From Deltaproteobacteria bacterium (GTDB taxonomy: Bacteria > Desulfobacterota > Desulfobacteria > Desulfobacterales > JAFDDL01), in NCBI GenBank assembly GCA_019310865.1, contig JAFDDL010000329.1, positions 1 to 5,060 of the forward strand: a stretch of DNA of 5,060 nt, in the 5' to 3' direction. Under the pieces are notes generated by a model. That model saw only the letters and a program-made list of their open reading frames with translations, did not search any database and was not told where the DNA came from. Each line of letters opens with the position of its first letter. Position 1 is the stretch's first letter. Position numbers and translations under genes: made by a program. This document shows positions 1-5,060 of this stretch, piece by piece.

Positions 1-2174
1 ATCATTAATCGGGCATCCGTATTTTTTTCAAGTTCTCGCGTCAACATCGGATCACCGATGTAATGCTTTTCCTGCCGCCGCACATTTTCACGATTCTTTT
101 CAACAAGCCGAAACGCCTGATGGACCTTATTCTGAGATAGCAAAATGCGCACTTTTTGATTTTCAAATGCCGCCACTAATCGCTGATTTTCTTTCCTGTG
201 AGCATATTCCTCAAGCCGATCCAACAAAGCCAATGCCTCATCGAGCCCTCTGCTCCTAACCAACATAAACGAATGCGGAATGTAAAAGTCGACGGTGATA
301 TTAGGGAAATAACCAAAGTCTACCAGATCAAGAGAGAGACCGATAAGTTGAACGGCGGATTCGATCTCGTTCCATTCGTATAAAATGTTATATAACAGCA
401 CCGCCGGCACGTCCGCCAGGATAGATGATTGCCCCGCTTCCTTCTTGACAGATCCCAGAATATCCCGGTATTTCCGTGCGGCCTCTTGAAGGTTGCCTTC
501 AGCCGCGTCTATCATAGCGAAAAAGATTTTTCGATAAAAGGTTGCGGTGAAAGTATAATGCGTTTCCTGAAATTCGATGGCCTGCATCAAGACATCACGC
601 GCTTTAGCGAAATTGCCCAAAGATAATTGGGCAAACGCCAGGCAGTTACATATATCCGGCATAAGCCTTGGATTGGAAGTCGCCGACGATGCTATCCACT
701 GACTGGATAGCCTTTCTGCCATGATATAATCCTCCCTTACCACCGCTGTGGCGACATGAACGACTTTAATTTCATCGGCAATCGCTTTATCCTCATCCCT
801 TTGATCGGGAGTCAGTATCCTCTCAAGGCTCTCAAGCTCCCCTTCCGCTTCTTTCCATCTGCCTGAAACCGCCAGGATCCAGCTCAGCGTCAATTTAAAA
901 TTCCGACAGCTATCTCTAAATTCTTTCGGGAGATTTTGGGCCCAGCTGTATAAGAGACTAAATTGCCCCCCCCGGCCGATAGCCATTGCGCAACTTTCTA
1001 TCAGCTCCGCAGCTCTTTGTGGATCTGCTGCTGCTATCGCATGCTTGACTGCTTCAGCCGGAAATCCGTTGGTAGAAAACCAGTCACAGGCCTTTCGGTG
1101 CAACGATTTAACTATATCCGGCATGACTTGTTTAAGGTGCGCTTCCAGATAATGGGCAAAAAGCTGGTGATATCGATACCAGGATTCTGTCTCACCCAAT
1201 TGCGATATAAATATATTATTTATTTTCAGATAATTTAATATTTCAATCCCATTTTTAGTACCGACTACTGCATTGCACAAATCGGGATGGATACGATTTA
1301 AAATAGATGTTTTCAGTAAAAAATCGACTACCTTCTCAGGCAGCTTCCTGAGGACATCTTCGGTCAGATAATCGCTAATCGAATCAAAGCGTCCTGAAAA
1401 AGACTCAATAAACGCCAATCGGTCTCTCAGCCTGCGTAATGATATGGATGCCAATTGCAAACCGGTAATCCACCCTTCGGTCAGACCCAGTAATTTATCC
1501 ATCTCTATACTGTTAAGGTCAAGCCGGTTGATATCATTTAAGAAGTAATTTGCTTCATCAAAAGTGAAACGCAACTGCTCCGCATTAATCTCATGGAGTT
1601 GCTTGTATGCTCTCAATGTGGCAATGTTCAGCGGCGGCACGGAACGGCCTGCCACAACCAGATGCATATGGGTGGGCAAATACTTGACTATATTTTTCAG
1701 TCCCGCATTCACGGTTTGATCTGAAATGTATTGATAGTCGTCTATAATAAGGAAGGTGGGGGTTTCTATTTCTATTGCGGCCAATTCGTTAATCAGGATC
1801 GAAATGATGGCCTTATGGGGAATAGTGGGTCCGGCCTGCAGCAAAGCAGGTGCGCCGCTAAGTTTTCCAGGAAAAACAACCTGTAGGGCGGCCAATATGT
1901 AAGAAAAAAATTGACCAAAATTATTATCATCATCGTCAATGGAAAACCAGGCAACGTCAAAGCCCTTAATTTTCAAAACCTTATGCAATTCTAGCAGCAA
2001 AGCGGTTTTACCGAATCCGGCCGGCGCCTGAACAATGGTAAGTTTTCGAAGTTTGCCCTGAGTAAGAAATTCCAGCAACCGTGGTCGCGGTACCAGGGAT
2101 CCGGAATAACGGGGAGGCCGGATTTTCGTTTCGATCAGCGGAGATCGAAACGCTATGCTGGAATCCTCACTCAT
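1..2174 (-). CDS. MalT-like LuxR-family transcriptional regulator (STAND ATPase), C-terminus missing
   Basis: This minus-strand frame is open from ATG at 2174-2172 to the window edge, giving 724 residues without a stop. The start is firm because an in-frame TAA sits directly before the ATG, and AAGGA (2184-2188) lies 9 nt upstream. Residues 17-34 match the family's opening motif (KIRPP, then LVPRPRLL). Walker A is APAGFGKT at 50-57 and Walker B is FLIIDDYQ at 141-148. The sensor-like segment VVAGRSVPPL follows near 173-182. A winged-helix region carries GLTEGWITGLQLA, and YHQLFAHYL occurs at 335-343. Residues 345-724 are helical and TPR-like. MalT relatives are about 900 residues and end in a LuxR helix-turn-helix; that domain must lie outside the window. 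In this family, inducer and ATP binding drive oligomerisation and DNA binding. I infer that it regulates the divergent operon. A run of eight C (966-973) lies inside the gene, but the frame continues normally across it. Confidence 0.93.
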   Translation of the reverse strand, partial: MSEDSSIAFRSPLIETKIRPPRYSGSLVPRPRLLEFLTQGKLRKLTIVQAPAGFGKTALLLELHKVLKIKGFDVAWFSIDDDDNNFGQFFSYILAALQVVFPGKLSGAPALLQAGPTIPHKAIISILINELAAIEIETPTFLIIDDYQYISDQTVNAGLKNIVKYLPTHMHLVVAGRSVPPLNIATLRAYKQLHEINAEQLRFTFDEANYFLNDINRLDLNSIEMDKLLGLTEGWITGLQLASISLRRLRDRLAFIESFSGRFDSISDYLTEDVLRKLPEKVVDFLLKTSILNRIHPDLCNAVVGTKNGIEILNYLKINNIFISQLGETESWYRYHQLFAHYLEAHLKQVMPDIVKSLHRKACDWFSTNGFPAEAVKHAIAAADPQRAAELIESCAMAIGRGGQFSLLYSWAQNLPKEFRDSCRNFKLTLSWILAVSGRWKEAEGELESLERILTPDQRDEDKAIADEIKVVHVATAVVREDYIMAERLSSQWIASSATSNPRLMPDICNCLAFAQLSLGNFAKARDVLMQAIEFQETHYTFTATFYRKIFFAMIDAAEGNLQEAARKYRDILGSVKKEAGQSSILADVPAVLLYNILYEWNEIESAVQLIGLSLDLVDFGYFPNITVDFYIPHSFMLVRSRGLDEALALLDRLEEYAHRKENQRLVAAFENQKVRILLSQNKVHQAFRLVEKNRENVRRQEKHYIGDPMLTRELEKNTDARLM

Positions 2175-2235
2175 TTAGGCTTTTCCTTATTTGCTTCGTT
2201 GTTTCATGACAGATTAACTACATTATTTATGCTGA

Positions 2236-2265
2236 ATTATCAACAAAATAAGATGCTTTTGCGAA
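2236..2265 (-). promoter_or_regulatory. Possible sigma70-type promoter of the regulator gene
   Basis: Read on the minus strand, TTCGCA (2265-2260) and GATAAT (2241-2236) are separated by 18 bp. They match the -35 and -10 consensus at 4 and 5 of 6 positions. The -10 lies about 60 bases upstream of the regulator ATG, a sensible leader length. In AT-rich DNA such matches arise by chance, so this is only a candidate. Confidence 0.3.
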
Positions 2266-2418
2266 TTTTTTTTAGCCAAACCATAAGCTATTTCAAAACC
2301 TCAAGATCTGGTGTTCTATTAACGAGGGGTCATGCGTCGCAATCTATCGCTATTTGATGAATGACAGGACATTAGCCTTACAAATGTAAAAATTCCGTTT
2401 TTTGCAGCAAGTCTATAA

Positions 2419-2454
2419 GACTGTTCCTTCCCCACACACACAAATACGACAGTC
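2419..2454 (+). promoter_or_regulatory. Leader hairpin upstream of the attenuator
   Basis: GACTGT (2419-2424) can pair with ACAGTC (2449-2454), extended by a T2425-G2448 wobble, leaving a 22-nt loop rich in C and CA. The loop contains CCTTCCC (2426-2432), which is complementary with one mismatch to GGGCAGG (2477-2483) in the next hairpin. It may therefore be part of a folded leader RNA. The stem is short, so a chance hairpin is possible. Confidence 0.35.
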
Positions 2455-2476
2455 CTACACAGGTACCGTTTAAAGA

Positions 2477-2507
2477 GGGCAGGTGGAAAAAATGGAAACG
2501 CCTGCCC
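2477..2507 (+). promoter_or_regulatory. Putative antiterminator hairpin
   Basis: GGGCAGGTG (2477-2485) pairs with CGCCTGCCC (2499-2507) in a 9-bp stem with one G-U wobble and a 13-nt A-rich loop. Its 3' arm includes bases 2504-2507, which are also the first four bases of the terminator's 5' arm. The two stems therefore cannot both form completely. This shared-arm layout is typical of transcription attenuators and riboswitch expression platforms. The pairing is visible in sequence; the regulatory role is inferred. Confidence 0.55.
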
Positions 2508-2530
2508 CCCCATTTAGGGGGGGCTTTTTT
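2504..2530 (+). terminator. Rho-independent terminator in the operon leader
   Basis: A G followed by seven C (2504-2511) pairs perfectly with seven G and a C (2517-2524) around the 5-nt loop ATTTA. Six T follow at once (2525-2530). The 8-bp all-GC stem plus T-run is a textbook intrinsic terminator on the plus strand. The minus strand has no T-run after the stem, so it acts in one direction. No plus-strand gene precedes it in the window. It must therefore end a leader or small RNA that starts in the gap, about 100 bases before the hydrolase start codon. Confidence 0.8.
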
Positions 2531-2614
2531 GTAGAAATTGTATTTTATTGTAAATACTGGAATCGGCAAGTTGGGGTCTTCCATATAAAGGGGATTCGGC
2601 TTTAGGGTTCGCGC

Positions 2615-2621
2615 AGGAAAG
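2615..2621 (+). promoter_or_regulatory. Ribosome binding site of the phosphotriesterase-family gene
   Basis: AGGAAAG lies just upstream of the ATG at 2628, with 9 nt between AGGA and the start codon. It supports this ATG over the next in-frame one at 2640. Confidence 0.6.
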
Positions 2622-2627
2622 AAAGAT

Positions 2628-3731
2628 ATGAATTTTATAATGACGGTAACCGGACCGATTGCACCTGAAAAATTAGGGTTCGCGTCCATGCATGAGCATG
2701 TTTTCACAGACGCCATATTCGCTGAAGACGCGTTTGCGACTTTGGTCGGCACACCACTAAAACACGAAGATCCGCCAAATATCGACAAATCCATCGGTAT
2801 GGCGGATTTACATCCCCGGCACGGCGATTTTATCCGATCAAAAGACAACTGGGAGTTAGACGACGAAACACTTATGATTGCCGAGGTTGCGGATTTTAAA
2901 ACCGCGGGCGGCAATGCCATCCTCGAATGCAGTACGCCCAGCATACGTCGGAATGTGGTGGGATTAAAGCGGATTTCGGAAAAAACCGGCGTCAATATCA
3001 TTGCAAGCACAGGTTTGTATGGTGAAGAAACGTGGCCTGATAAATTTAAAGATATGTCTATCGACGATTTCGCTGCATTTATGAAATATGAAATCCAGTA
3101 CGGCATAATGGAGACCGATTTCAAGGCCGGCCATATCAAAACCTCGGTCAACAAAATTACCGAACGTCAAATCGATTTTATAAAGGCTGCCGCACGAGTC
3201 GCAAATGATACAGGCGTATTGGCAACTGTCCACCTTGGCTTACTCACGACGGAGGAAGACAACAGACTTGTATACAAGGCGTTTTTGGATGCAGGAATTG
3301 CCCCCGAAAGGTTGTTGATGTGCAATCAGCAGATATTTTTTCATGAAGTTAACCTGGAAACACTCATCACGAATACGGACACCTGGAAACTCAAGTTGGA
3401 TTCCGCTAGAGACGTGCTGGAGAGAGGAATAAACATTTGTATCGATGGTTTTGGCAGGAATTGGGACGTGGAGGCTTTGGGCATAATCTCACCCAAAGAC
3501 CATGTCCTGATGGCTGCTTTAGTCGCCCTAATCAAAGAAGGGTACACCCACCAATTAGTAATCGGCACGGATGTCTCTCACAAAATAATGACGCGACGCC
3601 ATGGCGGATACGGATACTGCCGGCTATTAAACTATGTTGTGCCGACATTGAAAAAAGTAGGTGTTTCTGATGAAGACATTCGAAAGATTACCGTGGAAAA
3701 TCCGTCTCGCATGCTTTCCGTTCGTTCATGA
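2628..3731 (+). CDS. Phosphotriesterase-family metal-dependent hydrolase
   Basis: The 367-residue protein has the size and landmarks of the PTE branch of the amidohydrolase superfamily, TIM-barrel enzymes with one or two metals that hydrolyse phosphotriesters, lactones or related esters. HEH at 22-24 gives the HxH metal ligands of strand 1. HIKTS places K171 where PTE has its carboxylated bridging lysine. VHLG gives H202, equivalent to PTE His201. GTDVSH gives D315, equivalent to the strand-8 catalytic Asp301. The C-terminal NPSRML at 358-363 is also family-typical. The fourth His, normally in a GHxD motif, appears as CNQQ with N233 in its place, so the metal centre may be altered. No signal peptide is evident, so it is probably cytoplasmic. 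It is first in an operon with a VOC protein 41 bp downstream. The natural substrate cannot be read from the sequence; lactonase or esterase activity is more likely than true phosphotriesterase activity. Confidence 0.9.
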   Translation: MNFIMTVTGPIAPEKLGFASMHEHVFTDAIFAEDAFATLVGTPLKHEDPPNIDKSIGMADLHPRHGDFIRSKDNWELDDETLMIAEVADFKTAGGNAILECSTPSIRRNVVGLKRISEKTGVNIIASTGLYGEETWPDKFKDMSIDDFAAFMKYEIQYGIMETDFKAGHIKTSVNKITERQIDFIKAAARVANDTGVLATVHLGLLTTEEDNRLVYKAFLDAGIAPERLLMCNQQIFFHEVNLETLITNTDTWKLKLDSARDVLERGINICIDGFGRNWDVEALGIISPKDHVLMAALVALIKEGYTHQLVIGTDVSHKIMTRRHGGYGYCRLLNYVVPTLKKVGVSDEDIRKITVENPSRMLSVRS

Positions 3732-3763
3732 GAGCCTGAAAGGGATCGAATCGTCACAAAAGA

Positions 3764-3771
3764 GAAAGGGG
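3764..3771 (+). promoter_or_regulatory. Ribosome binding site of the VOC gene; start ambiguous
   Basis: GAAAGGGG ends one base before the ATG at 3773 and 10 bases before the in-frame ATG at 3782. The spacing is too tight for the first and slightly long for the second. Initiation at 3782 (protein beginning MYKGSG) is therefore possible and would remove only three residues. Confidence 0.45.
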
Positions 3772-3772
3772 A

Positions 3773-4711
3773 ATGAATCTTATGTACAAGGGATCAGGTG
3801 TGCATCATATCGGTGTCGGAGTTAATGATTATGATACCATGGTATCGTTTTATAAAAACACCTTGGCTTTCGAGAATATTTTCATGGAGTTTGGCGAAGA
3901 ATGGAACGCCATGCCGGAAATATTTCGGACATCATATCATAAGTTCAAGGGGATAATGTTTCACCAAAAAGCAGGGGGAGTACTGGTCGAATTGATACGT
4001 ATGAGTATCCCCGTACCCCGCCCTATTCGAAAAGAAATCAGGTATGGGGATATCGGCGTTAACAAAATAACGATCGGAGTCGGCGATGTGAACGAATTCC
4101 ATAAAGAAATGAAAGAAAGCATCAATTTCCGCACCGCCCCCACATTGGTGCAGATACCGGGCTGGAAGGATTATCACTTTGTCTATGCAAAAGACCCCGA
4201 AGGAAACCTGATAGAATTTATCTCCGGACCGGAGATACAGGTAAAGGAAAGGTTCGGAGGGGTCTGGGGGATCGGAGTCAGTGTTACAGACCTTGATCGG
4301 TCCATGGCATTTTACCAGCAGTACACGGGGTTTGATTCTGTGGTTATTGAACCTCACGACAGGTTTTCGGGACTGGTTGACGAGGTTTCAGGCACCGAAG
4401 GGACACAGGTCCGATCCTGTGTTCTTGCCAACAGCAACGGTGGCGGAATGTTGGAGTTGTATGAACTTATGAAACCTCGTGGACGCTCGATCCCGTTCAG
4501 TACCAATTGGGGCGATTTCGGAAATTTGGAAGTATGTCTCATGTCTGAGAATATTCATGAAACTGCCAACTTTTTCTACCAGGAGGGAATGGAATTTCTT
4601 TCCCAACCCACGCTTGCCGTGGAGGCACCGGATTTTGACGGGTGGTTCCTATATATAAGAGATCCGGACGGCATTCCAATAGAGGTCATTTCACTTATGC
4701 CTAAACAATAG
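3773..4711 (+). CDS. Two-domain VOC (glyoxalase/extradiol dioxygenase fold) protein
   Basis: The 312-residue product has two tandem VOC domains, at about residues 9-152 and 163-308. Each opens with the family signature: VHHIGVGVNDYDTMVSFY at 10-27 and WGIGVSVTDLDRSMAFY at 165-181. Each ends with the DP(E/D)G, then IE, motif: DPEGNLIEF at 141-149 and DPDGIPIEV at 297-305. VOC enzymes bind a divalent metal and include glyoxalases, epimerases, extradiol dioxygenases and fosfomycin-resistance proteins. Candidate ligands in domain 1 are H12, E73 and E148, with K98 at the usual second-His site. In domain 2, G166 replaces His, while E228, E253 and E304 are acidic candidates. The gene lies 41 bp after the hydrolase and 19 bp before the M24 gene. 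No signal peptide is seen. The reaction is unknown; an isomerase or ring-cleaving role in the same pathway is possible. The start may be ATG 3782. Confidence 0.85.
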   Translation: MNLMYKGSGVHHIGVGVNDYDTMVSFYKNTLAFENIFMEFGEEWNAMPEIFRTSYHKFKGIMFHQKAGGVLVELIRMSIPVPRPIRKEIRYGDIGVNKITIGVGDVNEFHKEMKESINFRTAPTLVQIPGWKDYHFVYAKDPEGNLIEFISGPEIQVKERFGGVWGIGVSVTDLDRSMAFYQQYTGFDSVVIEPHDRFSGLVDEVSGTEGTQVRSCVLANSNGGGMLELYELMKPRGRSIPFSTNWGDFGNLEVCLMSENIHETANFFYQEGMEFLSQPTLAVEAPDFDGWFLYIRDPDGIPIEVISLMPKQ

Positions 4712-4719
4712 ATCAACAC

Positions 4720-4724
4720 GGAGG
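4720..4724 (+). promoter_or_regulatory. Ribosome binding site of the M24-family gene
   Basis: GGAGG lies 6 nt before the ATG at 4731, the strongest Shine-Dalgarno match in the window. It fixes this start over the in-frame ATGs at codons 11 and 14. Confidence 0.8.
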
Positions 4725-4730
4725 CAACTT

Positions 4731-5060
4731 ATGTCAATAAAAAAGATTGAACCGACAGACATGTATTACATGCCGAACTCACCACAATTCCCCGTTTTCC
4801 CACAATCTGAATGGCAGGCCCGTATAGACAAGGCCAAGAGATTAATGCGTGAAAAAGGGATAGACGCGCTGGTGTTGTTTACCATGAGCGATGTCAGGTA
4901 TTTTTTCGGATTCGAGACAATCCATTGGCAAATACTAGATTTGCAGCCGGCGATAGGAATTATTCTGGCCGATGATGATCCACATCTTGTCGTGGCAGAT
5001 TTCCTATCTGGAAATGCGCAGGCTTTTGGATGGGCCAAAAATTTATGGATCCAAACCAGG
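4731..5060 (+). CDS. M24-family (creatinase/Xaa-Pro peptidase-like) enzyme, N-terminal part
   Basis: The reading frame is open from ATG 4731 to the window edge, giving 110 residues. Residues about 28-110 resemble the creatinase N-terminal domain. An amphipathic helix (RIDKAKRLMREKGIDALVLF) is followed by the hallmark SDVRYFFGF and then a beta strand, AIGIILADDDPHLVVAD. In complete members this domain precedes a pita-bread catalytic domain with a two-metal site; that part lies outside the window. The family includes Xaa-Pro aminopeptidases, prolidases, creatinase, ectoine hydrolase and the DMSP lyase DddP. The visible part cannot choose among them. The stop of the VOC gene is only 19 bp upstream and a strong GGAGG lies between, so it is co-transcribed with the hydrolase and VOC genes. 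In this context a small-molecule C-N or amide hydrolase seems more likely than a general peptidase, but that is inference. Confidence 0.82.
   Translation, partial: MSIKKIEPTDMYYMPNSPQFPVFPQSEWQARIDKAKRLMREKGIDALVLFTMSDVRYFFGFETIHWQILDLQPAIGIILADDDPHLVVADFLSGNAQAFGWAKNLWIQTR

Larger units (their letters stand above)
2175..2627. other. Divergent intergenic region between regulator and operon
   Basis: This 453-bp gap separates two genes transcribed away from each other, so it should hold both promoters and any operator. On the regulator side it is AT-rich with a plausible minus-strand promoter. On the operon side, positions 2411-2530 fold into successive hairpins ending in an intrinsic terminator. 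No convincing gene was seen: the minus-strand reading frames here have no family resemblance. A short palindrome TTACA-AA-TGTAA (2378-2389) could be a protein-binding site, but it is too short to claim. I did not recognise a known riboswitch class. Confidence 0.8.

Noticed and set aside
963..1238. Plus-strand frame of 91 codons, and other short plus-strand frames at 198-383 and 429-626
   Set aside because: All lie antisense within the continuous MalT-like regulator gene and show no protein-family features.
2390..2530. Known riboswitch class in the leader
   Set aside because: I compared it from memory with TPP, cobalamin, glycine, purine, fluoride, ZTP, c-di-GMP and Moco cores and saw no convincing match.
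2557..2574. Sigma54-like TGG...TTGG element before the hydrolase gene
   Set aside because: The GG-to-TTG spacing is two bases too long for the -24/-12 consensus, and the -12 GC is absent.
2602..2684. Direct repeat TTAGGGTTCGCG at 2602-2613 and 2673-2684
   Set aside because: One 12-bp match is roughly what chance gives in a 5-kb window, and the second copy is inside coding sequence.
2378..3154. Minus-strand open frame of 258 codons opposite the hydrolase gene
   Set aside because: It is antisense to a clear PTE-family gene, has no recognisable motif, and runs through the terminator and leader region. It is a shadow frame.
3932..4357. Minus-strand frame of 141 codons opposite the VOC gene
   Set aside because: The plus strand encodes a clear VOC protein with both domain signatures; the antisense frame has none.

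Overview
The window looks like a bacterial chromosome segment of moderate GC content (mid-40s percent by eye). It holds a large regulator on the minus strand and, divergent from it, a three-gene plus-strand operon. The taxon cannot be fixed from sequence alone. Long MalT-like LuxR regulators beside small catabolic operons are common in sediment Desulfobacterota, so that group is a weak guess. No mobile element, tRNA, rRNA or CRISPR array was seen.

Layout. Positions 1-2174 (minus) encode the first 724 residues of a STAND/MalT-type LuxR-family regulator; its C-terminus lies off the left edge. Positions 2175-2627 are a 453-bp divergent intergenic region. It contains a possible promoter for the regulator and, on the plus strand, an intrinsic terminator (2504-2530). 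The 5' arm of the terminator can instead pair with upstream sequence in a second hairpin (2477-2507). This is attenuator architecture, about 100 bases before the operon's first start codon. Positions 2628-3731 encode a phosphotriesterase-family metal hydrolase. Positions 3773-4711 encode a protein with two tandem VOC (glyoxalase/extradiol dioxygenase fold) domains. Positions 4731-5060 begin an M24-family (creatinase/prolidase-like) enzyme that runs off the right edge.

How they may work together. The three plus-strand genes are separated by 41 and 19 bp and are very likely co-transcribed. A PTE-type hydrolase, a VOC enzyme and an M24 hydrolase together suggest a short route that opens and cleaves a small organic substrate such as a lactone, ester or amide; the substrate is unknown. 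The divergent MalT-like regulator is the natural candidate for sensing a pathway metabolite and activating the operon, with the attenuator as a possible second control layer. The most unusual points are the attenuator, an Asn where PTE-family enzymes normally have the fourth metal-ligand His, and incomplete metal-ligand sets in both VOC domains.
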